Assembly (NCBI GenBank): GCA_025526915.1
Contig: JAHLKH010000034.1
Coordinates: forward strand, 62,001-126,000
Source: Entophlyctis helioformis
Taxonomy: Eukaryota; Chytridiomycota; Chytridiomycetes; Chytridiales; Chytriomycetaceae
Direction: 5' to 3'
DNA length: 64,000 nucleotides
The translations under genes and the position numbers were made by a program. The notes below the pieces were generated by a model. The model saw nothing but the letters and a program-made list of their open reading frames with translations, made no database searches and was not told where the DNA came from. Shown in pieces: positions 42,168 to 55,100 of this stretch (position 1 is the stretch's first letter; every line of letters starts with the position of its first letter).

Positions 42168-44149
42168 ATGCCCCTGATCTACTTTGCCAATGCCCGCACC
42201 ATTCCGGCCGAGCCCGAGCAGGTCCGCTCGCCTGCCCGCCTCGCCTCGCTCAACAAGCCTCCCCGCGGCCCTCTGCCGTCGTGGTCGGCCTCCATGGTGC
42301 GTCGCCGCCTGCACCTGCCCCTGCACCTGCACCTGCCGTCGCTCACTGCCCGTGGCTGTCTGTGCCGTCCTGCTGCTCACCACCACCCACCGCCGACCTT
42401 CCTTCAACTGCTGCCACCACCACCACTCAACCACCACCCACCTTGAACCCCTGTGGCTTGATGACTCAATCGTTGCTTCTCGATCGCGGCGGCGGACAAA
42501 CAGACCGGCTTTGTGCGCACCGGCCGCACCGTCATGGAGCGCACAAAGTCCAGCCTGTCCATCGCCCGTGCGCTGGTGCAGGGCAAGAAGACGTCCGCCC
42601 CCGTGCCGCTCACCACCAAGATCACCAAGATCCGCATCCCGCTCCGAAACGACTTGGTTCTCGACGGCATGTCGGCCGACGACGCTGCCGGCAGCATCAA
42701 CGCCGAGTGGATCGACGTGGTGCCGCATCCCGACAAGAGCGTGGCTGCCGAGCGTGTCATTCTGTACATCCACGGCGGCGCATACATCCTGGCGTCTCGC
42801 CGCACGCACCGCTCCATCACCTGGCGTCTGGCCAAGTACGCCTTTGCTCGCGTTCTCTGTGAGTGCTTGCTGCCTCAACGGATCGATCGATGCGTGCTGC
42901 CTGATCGATGCCGGGATCGATGCGTGCTGCATGCCACTCACCTCTCCTCACCTCGCCTCTTTCAACGCAACGCACCACAACGCGACCCAACGCGCTGCTG
43001 CCGTGCGATCCCACCAACAGCTGTCGACTACCGTCTGGCTCCCGAAGCCACGTTCCCCATCCCGCTCTACGATGTCATCAATGCGTACCGCTACCTGATC
43101 GATCCTCCTGCAGACAGCGGTCTGCCCAAGTACCATCCAGAGCAGATCTCCTTCTGTGGCGACTCTGCCGGCGGCGGTCTTGCAACGTCCCTCATGCTGT
43201 ACTGCCGCGACACGGGAAACCTGCCCATGCCCGGCGCTGTCGGCTGCTTCTCGCCATGGGTATGCGACGCAGTACTCGTTGGGACACCGTGCCACACTGA
43301 CTGCCTCGTTGACTGCACACTGACTGCCACACTGACTGCCATCCCTCGCCGTGACAGTACGATCTGACGCAGTCGTTCCCTGCGTGGCTTGTCAACGAGC
43401 CGTACGACTATCTGCCAGACGGCACAACCGACCCAAAGTACATGTCAGAGGACCGGTCGCAGATGTACGTCAAGCACAACGACGATATGCTCAACCCGCT
43501 CGCATCGCCGTCGCTTGCCGTCGAGGATCCGTCCAAGCCCATCCCGCCGATGCTCATCCAAGTCGGCGACGCAGAGCGTGTGCGCGACGACGGCATTGTG
43601 TTCTCACAGAACTCGTTCCCCACATCACGCATCCGGCTCGAAGTGTACGAGGACCAGCTGCACGTGTTCCAGATGTTCGCCATCCTGGAGCCGTTCTCGC
43701 GCTTTGCACTCAAGCGCATGGGCCAGTTCCTGTTCGAGCAGACTGGCGCCTCGCAGATCCGTCGTCCAGACGTTCCGCACGAAGCACTCCGTGTGAGCAC
43801 AGCGCCTGGCTACCCGATCGAGGAGATCCCAGACGCCATTGGCATCATCGACGACGGAGCACGGCTGCTTGTTGAGCGTGGCGTGTGGACCAGGTCGATG
43901 AATGACACATCGCTGTTTGTGGTGCACAAGAAGGGCCGCATTGAGCGCCGGCCGACCGTTCTCAACATGCACGAGGCAGACCTTGACGAGATTGTCAAGC
44001 AGGCGGATGCAGAGCTGCGCGCTTCTGGGCTGGTGACTGAGACGCTGCCCGTGGAGCACGACGAGGATGGCAACGTTGTGGGAACATCGGATGTGGATGA
44101 GGCACCTATCGCCACTCTCTCTTTGCATGGCACACACGCGTTGATGTGA
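42168..44149 (+). CDS. HSL-family alpha/beta hydrolase, paralog 2
   Basis: Exons 42,168-42,296, 42,504-42,858, 43,021-43,259 and 43,358-44,149 give 504 residues in frame. H-G-G-A (about 133-136), G-D-S-A-G-G-G (Ser near 210), D-A-E-R-V-R-D-D and Q-L-H-V-F supply the oxyanion hole and triad. Three intron positions are identical to paralog 1. Paralog 1's intron before T-V-L-P is absent here, where K-K-T-S-A-P-V-P reads through. The C-terminus is ~70 residues longer and acidic (V-E-H-D-E-D-G-N). The N-terminal start is the least certain point. This is an old tandem duplication: the exon bodies match closely but the N-termini are unrelated. Confidence 0.88.
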
Positions 44150-44877
44150 CGTCAATATTGGCACTTGCCCCGACTCCCAACAAACCATGAAGATACTTTT
44201 CATGCATGACCCACAAGCCGAAGATCCAATCAATGATGAAGACATTATTGAAAAGCAAAGCAAATGACATCTACCAATACACATGCATCAATGGTTCTTC
44301 CATAATCTAAACCAATGAACAAGGCTGTGAATAGGAAACGCGTGGGAGTCCACACGGCTGTCCAAACAGCATTCGCGCCACCGTCGCCCGTGTCAGGCAG
44401 CTGTCCGTGCTGGCACAGGCACACAGCAGGCACGCAGCAGACACGCAGCAATCCCCGCAAGAGCGCGCAGGTGCCGCCGCCACCAGCTGAGTTGAGTTGA
44501 GTGGCTGTTGATGATGATAATGCGAGCAACCCCGACATCCAATGGCAAGCCCTCTGTGCCCGCACCTATATCATGCCCTTATCTGGCTGCTTGGCATGAC
44601 TGGCCGACTGCGCAGCGAGTCCCGCTGCATACAAATAGCGGCGGCCGCCCCTCTCTGCACTCGATCCAGCTCTCTTGTACTCAACAAGCTGACCTCTAGC
44701 GACAACCACAACCAACCAACCACCACCTGTAACATTGCACGATGGTCCCCTCCCACTCGCGCTCTGTTGCCTTCTCCCTTGCCTCGTCCCGCTTGACCAT
44801 CACCGCCACCGTCACCGCCCACATCTGCCTCTGCTGCTGCTGCTCGCTGCTCGCCCCTCGGGGCAGATGCCGTTCGC
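44150..44877. other. Intergenic region
   Basis: No recognised gene. It includes AT-richer sequence at 44,150-44,330, unusual for this window, probably the 3' UTR of the hydrolase. (CTGCTG)n-like runs lie near 44,825-44,850. Confidence 0.45.
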
Positions 44878-45311
44878 ATGGCTGCGGCGAGCCACACGGC
44901 CGCGCAGTCTGAGCCGCAGACTCGGGTGGCAGCAGCAGCAGCAGCAGGACGTGACGCGTCAGAGTGTGGCGTCGCCCGCCTGCCTGACTCCATCTACTGC
45001 GCATGCACTGACACCCCTCCTGTGTCGGCCCGAGTGCCACCCAAACACGTGTTCCTCGTCTGCGAGGACTGCAACAGGCAAGTGTTCCCCGACTGGTTGA
45101 CGGAGAACCGCGAGGCTGGTTTGGGCCATCGTTCAAGACGCCTCGCGAGGACGCAAGAGCGGCCCTGCCACACATCCCGGCCGTGGTCACCAAAAAGCCC
45201 GCTCCTGCGCAGGTGGTTGTGCCCGTGGCTCGCGCTGCTGTTCCGCGCCGAACTGCTCGAGCCACATCTCCATTGCAGGACCGGCAGATGCCGACCGAGA
45301 CCGTTTACTAG
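44878..45311 (+). CDS. Unrecognised small protein, possible frame break
   Basis: From the ATG at 44,878 the frame encodes an Ala-rich start, then C-G-V-A-R-L-P-D-S-I-Y-C-A-C and V-F-L-V-C-E-D-C-N-R-Q-V-F-P-D-W. This is a Cys-rich, possibly metal-binding segment. At about 45,118-45,120 a different frame takes over with good coding character: F-G-P-S-F-K-T-P-R-E-D, then A-L-P-H-I-P-A-V-V-T-K-K, to TAG at 45,309-45,311. One missing base at the GG would join them (E-A-G-F-G-P). I know no family for it. It could also be two unrelated chance frames. Confidence 0.35.
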
Positions 45312-47621
45312 TGCCGAGCGATGATCTGCTCCATGCAGACGAGGCGACGGTGTTTGCTTGATGCAACTGCATCGTGTGTGACAAACTCGCTGCTTGATGC
45401 TAGGCATGTTTGGTTCCTTGGTATTGATGGAGGTCTTGATTGGGGAGGAGGTGGGTCAATCAAGCCACCAGCCCTCTTGCGACCTTGGGAATAGTGAGCG
45501 GATCATGCTCGTGCCCATTCTCTTTCCTGCGGTAAACAGCAGACAAATGCCGTTTTATGCGGTGATGCTCTGGCACTGGATGAGATGGAGTTGGATGCAT
45601 ACCAATACAAACCATTCTTGATCTTGTGTACATTCTTCTTCGTCCTCTTCCTCTTCCTATCAGCGGGCAAGACATGGCTGCACTCGCGACTCGAAGCGAC
45701 TTGCCTTGCATGGCGAGTACGCAGGATATTGCCGATGTTGGGATTCAATGCGAGAAGCGTCTCGTCAATGACGGCGTGGCAGCATGGCCCGTCTTGAGCA
45801 TGGCGATGCGTCGACTGCTGGCTGCTGACTGACACGACAGCTGCGGACCAAGCCGCCTTCCAGCCAAGGCACGCAGGATCAGCGCAGTGTTGCTGAGCTG
45901 GATGCTCAAGGCGAGCCTCGAACCAGACAAGACCGATCAGGTCCTCGCTGTCGACCCCCATCGGCCCAGCCAGCGGCAGCGGCATGCCGTGCCAGCAGCC
46001 GCCACAGCGGAGCAAGGGTCGACTGCGAGCTGTGCACACGGCCGAGTGGCGGTTGGTGGTGCGTCGTTGTTGTCGAGGCTGAACGCAGCCGCAAAGGGGA
46101 CGGGCGGGCAGCTGCGCTGTTTGACTGAACACAGCGACTGGTAGCATCTGGACGTGTCCCAGCCAGCCGCTGTGATCAGTCGAGCAGCGCAGATGCCCTC
46201 GCCTGTCTGTCCGCCTGTCCGCCCGTCCGTGGTGCTGTCTGTTGGCGAGAGCCGTGCACAGCAGCCAAACATTGCTCGATTTTGCGCCAAAATCAACCAA
46301 AATCAACCAAAATCAATCCAGCAGCGACAACGACCCTTGCGATGCAACAGCCGTGTGTGCATCGGTGCAGGCTCAACGTCGCACGCAGCACACACTTCAG
46401 GATGGCCCATGGCAGCCAGTGTGATGCGCACATCCTGCTCGTCTGGCATCCATGGGCTGGCTTGGGGATGCCCAAGAGCAGCAAGATCACACCGCATCAG
46501 CGACCGTGAGAGCACGACGATGCTGTCCTTCACACGGCGGTCGGATTGATCTGCGTTGCTCGGCATGCCGTGTGAATGCAACCTCGCCTGAAAGCAACCA
46601 ACAGGATGCTTCAAGCAGCGTCATCCAGCAAGGATCGATGCGCTCAAGACCAAGACCGTCCGATGCACACGACAGCAGAGGGGACAGCATAAGGGCGGCA
46701 GCCGTCTGGTTGGTCGACAGCTCGTGCATGCTCGGCCACCATCGACAACACGGCCGTCCATGCAAGACTCATCAAGCATGAGCATCCGATGCTCTCCGAG
46801 TTCTCTGTGTCGCTCGGAGCGCTTTTCTCAGCTCGGTATGCTCTTGTGGATACTCTGCTCATTGCCAGCAATGCCAGGCAAGACCACTCGCTGACAGCCG
46901 CCTTGGATGGATGGATGGATGGATGGATGGTCGCCCACCAGCCATGGCAGCTGTCTGCTGTGGTTTGAGCCTTTGCTTGAGCCCGACTACACCGGATCGT
47001 GAGTGGCCTTGGACTGCTTGCTCGTTTGGTGTCTTTGCCCAACACGGCGCGTTCTCACTCGCCACGGCTGACTTCCATCCATCTGCCCATGCCAACAGCA
47101 GCGTGTCTGTGCCCATTGTGCTGCCGTTCTTCCAGTCCAAGACGAGTGGATCGCTGCTGCTCAGCAAGAAGGAGCGGTCGTCGCTGCTGCACCGTCTTAA
47201 GGGTGAGGCGATCGTCGAGTTCCAGTCGGTCATTCAAGTCTCCAAGGACGCGACAAGGGACGCGACAAGGGACGCGAGGCAAGGGAGTCGCGTGACTGGA
47301 ACGGCAACCACAAGCGGCGCGGACACGCCTTTGGATGGTGACAGCGAGCAGGTGCGCTTGCTGATGACGACGGTTACTTGGTCGACAGGCTCATGGAGGC
47401 TGATGCCTGAGACTCGCGGCGTGCAAGGCAGATGCGATGCAGGCAGATGCAGGCAGACTCGCAGATCTCATTGCGTTGAATGAACAGAGCGAGCTGGCAG
47501 GCATCGTCATGGCTTGCCAGCATGCCCACTGCAACACCATCCACGCTGCAGCCAGAGGCGGCATGTGCACATTGCGGCATTCATTCCCAGCATCCGTGCT
47601 CTGCTGAGCCGTGGATCGCAG
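45312..47621. other. Region with scattered possible exons, nothing recognised
   Basis: Two stretches look more coding than average on the plus strand. 46,755-46,910 reads H-E-H-P-M-L-S-E-F-S-V-S-L-G and on to L-V-D-T-L-L-I-A-S-N. 47,098-47,240 reads S-V-S-V-P-I-V-L-P-F-F-Q-S-K-T-S-G and R-L-K-G-E-A-I-V-E-F-Q. They flank a (GGAT)n run at 46,903-46,930 that could lie in an intron. I cannot assign a family or build a full gene. A 10-bp repeat (AAAATCAACC) occurs three times at about 46,287-46,318. Confidence 0.35.
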
Positions 47622-50556
47622 TCTGCCACTGCATTGCGACTGCCATGCAATGCAGCGACTCGATGGCCACGGCAATGCATCGCTATCCAAAGACGCATGC
47701 ATTTCCATATTGCATAGCGGGAAGATGGACGAGGCATTGGCAATTGAATGCAATCTGCCGTGATAAGCAAGCAAGGCGTGAAGGAGCGGGAAAGATGCGC
47801 GTGCGTCGCAGCCCTGCGCATCAGACACGCTCGGCAGTCCATCCGCAGCCATCCCACAGCCACGCGTCGGGCCAGCGAGCAGCATTCGCGACACACGACG
47901 CGCATGGACACGCTCTCAACGCCATTGTTTGGCTGGCGAGTCTGCCGGCACTGCAGCGCATTGCCAGTGGCAGGGCGAGGTGCTGTGCCATCAGACGCAC
48001 AGCCAGCACGCCTGCTGGTCGCTACACCAAGAGCATGCCATGTGTTGCCTTGCCATCGACTGCCTGCAGCCAATGTGGCGGTCTCCATTGCCAGCATGCC
48101 ATCAGTCGGTCGGTCGCAGCTGGATCTGCATGGCTGCCTTTGCAGCATCCGTGTGTCGTGTCAATTGCCAGCTCTTTCCTTACACACAACAAGGCGCTCT
48201 CGGTCTGACCAACTATCTGCGACACGTGTTTGCCAAGGACGACAGTAAGACTCCTCTTGCCGTGTGTGGTTGTGTGTCGCTGCTGTTGCTGCTCGTGGAG
48301 CGTGCGACAGTCTGCATGGCAGCCAGCCGCTCTTGTCTGACCCACAGCACACTCGCATGTCTGTCTGCCCTCCTGTTTGCTCTCCGCCTACCCACCCCAC
48401 ATGCTTTCGCTTCCAAGATACAGCTGCCAGACAACAAACCACAGACCAGCAGGTACGTGGCACATTGCCCTCTCGCTCTCACTGCATACACTCTGCGCAT
48501 GCTGCTGTCTCGGTGTGCCTTGCCTGCCTTGCCTGCCGCATGCCTGCTGCCGCATCTCCCTCCCGGCTCGCTGGTCTTGCTCTGGCTGCTGCCATCCCCT
48601 CGGCTGCGGTGATGGGCAACCGCGCCACTCCGCTCTGTTGTCTGTTGTTTCCCAGCAACAGAGAGCATGAGCAGCGACGGTCTGCCGCCCCTCTCCCGCC
48701 GGCACTGCCTGCCTGCGTGCCGCACGCCGTCCGTCTGCATGGCCGACTTGCTGGTGGCTGGCATGCCGCCTATCGCAGCACGGCAGCAGCGTTTCCAGCG
48801 AGTGCGTGCCTGCAGACGGCTCGCGCAGTCGCCAGCCGTGAGTCGCGTTGGATCCGCTCGCTTCCAGTGACGCGGTCGCGACGTGGAGATGGCGCGGCGG
48901 CGGCGATGACGTGTGCGTGGCCATCGCAGCATCCACCAGCAGCCACGATGCGACGATGCGACGGCGGAGGCACTCTGCTTGCACTGGTGATGTGGCTGGC
49001 AAAGCCTCCCATGCCATGACTGACCGACGCCTCTTCCTCGTTCCATGCGACCGAATCCGCCCTCTTGGCTGCTCGACTCGACGGCGCATCCCACACAGCA
49101 TCCATCGGCAAGCCGCACGCCGATCCGCAGGCAGGCTCGTGGGTCCAAGCCGGCAGCCATGGATGCTCTGCAGGCGGTCGGCACAGGCACGCTTGATGAC
49201 ACTGCGGTGTCTGCGGTGTCTGCGAGCAGCACAGCGAGGGCACGACCGCCTCGACAGACACCGCAGGGCCGTGGGTCGCCAAGAGGAACAGCGGCTGCAC
49301 AGCGACGGCGGCTGGCGGTGCCTTGGCTTGCTTGCTTGTTGACTGGCTAACTGGCTGGCTGGTTGGTTGGCGGGCTGCTGGGGTGTGCAGCAGACGGCAC
49401 TGCATGGGTCTGGGCTGCTGAGTGTGGCAGCTGCTGTGTGGGGCGGGCTGTCGAGAGAGGTCGACGGCTGGGCTGCAAGAGGAACATCGGCGCAGCATGA
49501 ACGGACAAGGGGCAGTGGCTGGCACGGCCTGTTGCTGCGAGTCTGTGTGGCGGCTGACAGCCTGGCCGCCTGCCCACATGCACCGCAGCTGCAGAGCCAA
49601 GACGAAGCGAACACCTGGCACCGCATCCATCAAGCTCAAGGCAGCGGCAGCAGATGAACAGTGTCGCGTGAAGCCGTTTCGGTGGTCAAGGGGCGAGTCA
49701 AGGGGCAAGATCGGCTGGTGGCGCTTGGAGGCGAGCGACGAGTGTGAGGGCTGGCGTGAGTGCCAGTGCCTGCCTCGATCAGGTCAAGCACGGATGCGGT
49801 CGGCCGCCTCGTTGTGATGAAGCAGGCTGCATCTGTGCGGCATTGAGACGGTTTGTGGGAGTGGCTGCATGCTTGGCAAGCCGTCTGTCTGCTGTCTGTT
49901 TGCTGGACGCTGACTCTCACGGCCGACTGGCACGCGGCGGGCTGCTTGCAGAAGCATCGTATGGATGGATGGATGGCTGAGTGAGAAGGTATTGCTGCAC
50001 ACTCGCATGCATCGCCTGTGGTCTCGTTCTGCTGCTCATGCTGACACTTGTGACCGCCTCTGCATCCAATGGACGATCAAGTGCATTGTGAGTGAGGATT
50101 GAGAACCAGATGGTGAACTGCAAGGACAAGTCATGAACGGATCCAAGGCGAAAGGCAATGGCAAGCAACAGTGCAGCAAGCAAGCAAGCATAGACAAGAT
50201 AGAGGCGATGCAAGATGTCAAGAGGAGGTGAAGAGCAAGCAGTAGGCGTTGAATGCAAGGGTCAGGAAGCAGGAGGATCAAGACGCATGGCGGTCGAGGA
50301 CCGAGATGGTGCCGATGGATGGCGAGTGGGAGGCAGGGTGGCTGCCATTCGTGGGTATCCAGTGGCTTGTTGATCGCATGGCATGATGGTGCGATCAGGC
50401 GTGCAATGTGCCCTGCTCGTGATTCCATCTGGCTAACCATTCATCTCATTGATCGTGTTTGTGCTGATGGAGCAAGGGCGAGGTCGAACATGCGAGTGTG
50501 AACACGCGCGGTCGTCTTTGGCTGCTCCATGGCTGCTCACTCAAACAGGTCGAGTC
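47622..50556. repeat. Dispersed ~2.9-kb repeat, copy B
   Basis: This is the counterpart of copy A (11,345-14,323), collinear and in the same orientation. It contains a single ~298-bp terminal unit (50,277-50,556). Its right end runs into unrelated sequence after CAAACAGGTCGAG. In this copy the frame G-A-L-G-L-T-N-Y-L-R-H-V-F-A-K-D-D is continuous up to a GTAAGACT at about 48,245. In copy A the same block is out of frame with its upstream part. Confidence 0.9.
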
Positions 50557-51156
50557 AAGTCATTCCACAAACAGTGTTTGATGGACTTGAATGGCCGTGC
50601 GCCAGCAACTCACAGCCAGCAACTAACAAGCAGGGCAAGCAAGCACGATGGAAAGCAATCATCCCGTACCAATGGGCTGCATTCGGCTGCACTTTGGCTG
50701 CTTCACATCAGTTCTGTGATCTGCAGCCGACTCAATGAGCAATGCAGATGCATGTCTGGCTCCGCATGCCATGTCTGAGGCTTGTTGCTGTCTCTGCACT
50801 CGCCCCTGCATGCTTTGTATGACTTTGAAGCAAGCGATGATGACACTCGCGGTGATGGCAATGACTGCCTGCAGCTCCTTTGGCGAGTGTTTGCATTGCA
50901 TTATCCATCCCGCGTCTGAGCATGCATCACTGTGTCTGCAAGGCATGCCATGTGCATTGTGTTTTGTATCGCCGCTTGTCTCTGATTGCTCTGCTACGCT
51001 TATGAAGCTCTTTCGAACCATTGACTGTCCATCATGAACCGCCCTGAGCACCGCTCTGCATCCATGATAATGGGATTGGCTGGTTGTATTGTGATCGCGT
51101 TTTTCTGCGTTCATGATCCATCCATTCTGGTCTGTCTGCAAGGTTTGCGCTTGTGT
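50557..51156. other. Intergenic region between repeat copy B and the small palindromic repeat
   Basis: No gene, RNA or repeat is recognised. The longest frame (minus strand, 50,659-51,141) has no family features. Confidence 0.45.
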
Positions 51157-51349
51157 CAGTCACGTGACCGTGTGCAACGTCGCACGTCCACTTGAATCCT
51201 GACAGACCACAAGGCGACTCCCATCCGCCTTGTGTACTGAAACCGGTCTGTCATATGCCGTGCATATGCCTTTTACTACGGCTACCAATGATATCCTTGG
51301 TACTGAACCGCCGTCTGTCAGACCGCCATTTCGTTGCACATCCTGTTGC
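51157..51349. repeat. Small palindromic repeat (MITE-like), copy 2
   Basis: The same family as 3,432-3,659, slightly shorter through internal deletions. CTGACAGACCACAAGGCGAC, the CCTTGTGTACTGAAACCG block, a second partly decayed copy of that block, and GTCTGTCAGACCGCC occur in the same order. CACGTG is at 51,161-51,166. It lies ~345 bp upstream of tRNA-Asp. Confidence 0.8.
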
Positions 51350-51694
51350 ACCAATACACATTGAACATAGAAGCAGCCGTGATGTTGACGGCGGGATAAG
51401 CGCTGATTCAGGCAAGGCTCTGTCATGCGTTGATGCCATGCGAGGAATGTCTGAGCGGGCAAAGCAGGATGCAAGCAGTTGCTCAATCTGTGCTGCGCAA
51501 GTGAGTCAGATCAGGAGAGGGAGGACATCTATGGAGCAGCAGTAAACGTGTATCCTCCAACAGTCTCTGGCTGCACCAAGATCAGCTCGACCAGACTCGT
51601 TCTGGTTGCAACAGAGCAGTTTGAAGCTCAACAGCCATCTTGATGGAGACAAGGTATATAATGTGACAATGGGGAAAGTGGAACAAGAAGGGGA
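51350..51694. other. Upstream flank of tRNA-Asp
   Basis: No gene is recognised. A short A/T-rich block (GGTATATAATGTGACAATGG, 51,653-51,672) lies about 25-40 bases before the tRNA and may help Pol III initiation. Confidence 0.4.
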
Positions 51695-51766
51695 TCTTCA
51701 GTAGTATAGTGGCTAGTATCTCCGCCTGTCACGCGGAAGACCGGGGTTCGATTCCCCGCTGAAGAG
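51695..51766 (+). tRNA. tRNA-Asp (GTC)
   Basis: A 72-nt cloverleaf folds by eye. The acceptor stem TCTTCAG pairs with CTGAAGA, with G as discriminator. The D-arm contains A-box TAGTATAGTGGCTAGTA. The anticodon stem CCGCC...GCGG holds CTGTCAC with anticodon GTC. The T-arm ACCGGGGTTCGATTCCCCG contains a perfect B-box GGTTCGATTCC. There is no intron. CCA is not encoded, as normal for nuclear tRNAs. The sequence closely follows eukaryotic cytosolic tRNA-Asp. Confidence 0.97.
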
Positions 51767-52115
51767 CATCTCTTTTGCCCATCCGACCATTTTTGCCTGC
51801 TGGACATGTGCCCGACGACATCCTCGTTGATCTGGCCACCTGTGCGACGGCATCCTTGCTTTTTGCGTGCTCTGCCGTTGTCTGTGCGTGCGTCCACTCG
51901 CCTCGCGAATGTGCGCGTTTCTTCAGGCTGCCCATGGTGTGTTCCAGCGTACTTTATGGATACATCACCGTGGACGTGTCGGACCAGGGGGATGACATAA
52001 CTGAGGGATCTACGCACGGCCTTAAGCTCGAAAGGGTATGGCATCTAGTGTCTTGGGGACTGGGACTTTCTTGGAATGAACTTTGGCATCAACAAGCCCG
52101 TTGAGGGAAACCTGT
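51767..52115. other. Spacer downstream of tRNA-Asp
   Basis: No gene is recognised. TTTT within ~10 bases of the tRNA (51,773-51,776, and TTTTT at 51,790) can serve as Pol III terminators. The rest is probably the DOP1 3' UTR. Confidence 0.45.
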
Positions 52116-55100
52116 TTATTGATTGGCAAGCTTGTGCCGTGCAGGAGAGTTGGCCGCCGAACTCGCGCCACTGCCACCAGCCACAATGCCGACCATGCCA
52201 CTCCCGCCCGGCGCAGACAATGATGTAGTCATGGGAATGCCGCCAGTGCTCGTGCTGTTGCCCACAGCCGACGACATTTTGACCGACTCGATATCCAGAA
52301 ACTCGAGTTCGAGCAGACGATCGAGCAGCTCGAGGTCTGGCCATCCGCTTTGCAGTGCGCCAGAGTGCACCATCCGGCTTGCTTGGCGCACAAACGGAAA
52401 GACTTCTTGACGCGACTGGATGCTGCGCTTGGTGATCATCGGCCGACGGAGTGATTGGACATGCTGTGGGGGTGGGGGTGGCTGGTAAACGGTTGATGGC
52501 CGTTGTGACGGTGACTCGGACACGTTGAGCGTGATGCCGAGCGAATTGCCACGGCGGTCAAAGTCTTGTTCAGAAGCGCCGTTAGCAGGCGTGAGTGTGA
52601 GTGCCGGAACGTGTTGGCTGTCAAGGTCGTTGGAAGCCGCGACTTGACCGTCTTGCAGCCCGGGGGCGTCCATGCCAAGTACAGCCGTCCATCGCTGGGA
52701 CAGCTTGTCAACCAGCGCGACGGGGCGTGCCGACTTGGCTGCCACCTGCTCATAAAAGTCTGCCGTTTCGGTCACAAACAGCCACTGATGCCTGTGTCCA
52801 ACGGTTGGTTACCATCTTCCAGGCTTTATCCAGCACCGACCAGCATCACCTACCACTGGAACTCTTCGATGCCAAGCGTCAGCAGCAGGTCGAGCAGCTT
52901 GCATCCAGCAAGCAGGAGGGCAAGATCCTCGGTGCGATCGCTGGACGCATCGCGAATGAACATGAGAAAGATCCGAATCTGTCCATGCCGTCACAAGCGT
53001 CAGTGTGGAATAGACAGCCACGCATACCTTCAGACATGACCGACTGACCAGCTCGCTCAGCACAATGGGCCAAAAGTTGGACAGGTGTTTGGCGGATATC
53101 CGACAAAAGATGATGCGAAGACAAAAGAACGCCTGTGCATGCAGAGTCAGCCAAACGTGGCTCCTTCTCTGCCAGCCCAAGTGAGCCAATCCCACCTCGA
53201 GCTGCAGCAGCCCTGATCCGCTCTTGAGACACTCGACAATCTTCTCCTGTATCGCAGGCAGTTGCTGCAGATGGAAATCCGACGGCGCTGCAAACAGCAC
53301 AAAGGCCACACGCCGCAGCATTTGAGCGCGAGTCACAATCTCCTGATCCCGCGACACGAAAATCGTCGTTGACGCTGTTGCCGAGACACGCGCCAGCAGG
53401 TCGGCAGCCAGCCGCTCCTTTTCGGCACTCACGACCGAGTGCATGATGGCTTGCCACATCTTGGACGACCGGGCACCCATCTGGAAGAAGCGCGGGTCGA
53501 GGAAGGCGTCCCAGATGTCTTTGCGGAACGGCTTGATGGCGGACGGGAGGGATGTGAGCGCGACGATTGCTCGAAGGATGGGGTTGAGAAAGGACTTGTT
53601 CATGCTGTGGCGCGACTTGAGCATCGGACCGGCAATGTAGTAGATGAAGTTGGTGGACAGCGCGACTGCCCGGTCTTGGTCTTGCATCAGCTGGCGCAGC
53701 GACGGGACGATGGTGTCTGCAAAGTATCCGATAATCTGCCGGGTGCATGCGTGTGAGTCGTCTCCGTGCACGCGCAAAGAGCAATCTACAAGCATACCTC
53801 TTGGATCATCATGTCTTCGCTGGTGCGGCTGGGTTTACGAGCTGGACTGACAAACTCGAGTGCGCTGGACATACTGCGGCTGGAGCGGAACCGTCTGCTC
53901 GATCGTCCCTGAAAATCGAGTCTGGCACATCGCCAGTCAACACTCTTCGCCACGCACCCTGGTCAAACGCGCGTCCGCCAATCAGGATGCAGTAGTCACA
54001 CAGCCGCTGCATCATCTCCTCTGCGTCTTTGCGGATGCGCTTGTCGTCAAGCGCCTGGCTGCTGTTGAGCGTCTGAATGAGTGCGTACAACAGCCGCAGC
54101 AGTGGGAAGAACAGGTACTTGACGTTTGTCGCCTGCACACACACTTCGCGCATAAATGAAAGAACAGCCGGCCAGCACTCGACGGCCGTGGCTGCATTAA
54201 TGTCATGCCGCACGTAGTGCTCGATGAAGAGCACAATGGCCGTGTCGGGGATCGGACGCTGGCCCTTGATGGACTTGTCCCGAGACGCAAGCGACTGCAG
54301 GTAGGGTAACCGCTGCTTGAGGCTGTCCAGAAGGGTGCCGATGGCGATGCGCGGCGTGCATCCGGGAATGAGATCGATCATGGCCGATGTCGTGTGCTGG
54401 ATGGCACGGTCAGAGTCAAGGAGCCCTTCGTTCTCGGCAAACCAGACCTCGACAAGCGCTTCGATGGTGTGCGACGGGTGCAGTCGGTACACGGCCTCGA
54501 GCAGACGGCGCACACGGTAGTGCACACGCTCCGATATGCTCTCAATGGAAAAGTGCGTCGTGGCGGCTGCCGACTGCTTCTCGCTCTTGCTGAGACCCGT
54601 GGTTGCGCACAGGCTGCGTAGGATGGCAAAGATCCCTGGCAGCAGCGCAAAGATCTCTGTCTTGATGGCATAGTCCGGCTTGTCGCTTGGGTCTGGCAAC
54701 GGTTCGCCAACAAGCGCTGAGCCAATGATGCTGGAGAGTGAAACAATCGACCCGACTGCCTCTGTAGTCGAACCGCGTGCGGATTCGGAGACGGCCGCGG
54801 CACTGCGATCCTCCTGCAGACAGTACGAGATGGTGCGTTCCAAGCCGTGCAGGATCACCAGAATGTCGATTTCAGGTGTGGCGTGCAGTCCGGCCAGGGC
54901 CAACGCAGCAGCAGCCGCTGTGTTGTGCGACGGCGATGGGTGGCCGGACGCTGGCGTGATGGTTGACTGGCGGGCACTGCCTCTGGCACTCTGCGCATTC
55001 ATCATTGGCGTATGGATTGCAGAGCGTGCTTGCCCATGCACTTGGCGGAAGCTGGTCAGTCGCGTCAGAGTTGCTTGGCAGTCGCGCAGCTCGTGGCAGA

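Noticed and set aside
47098..47240. Resemblance to the end of BCD1/ZNHIT6 (an I-V-E-F-x-S-x-x-V pattern)
   Set aside because: Only a few residues match, no HIT zinc finger is present nearby, and the assignment would be a guess.
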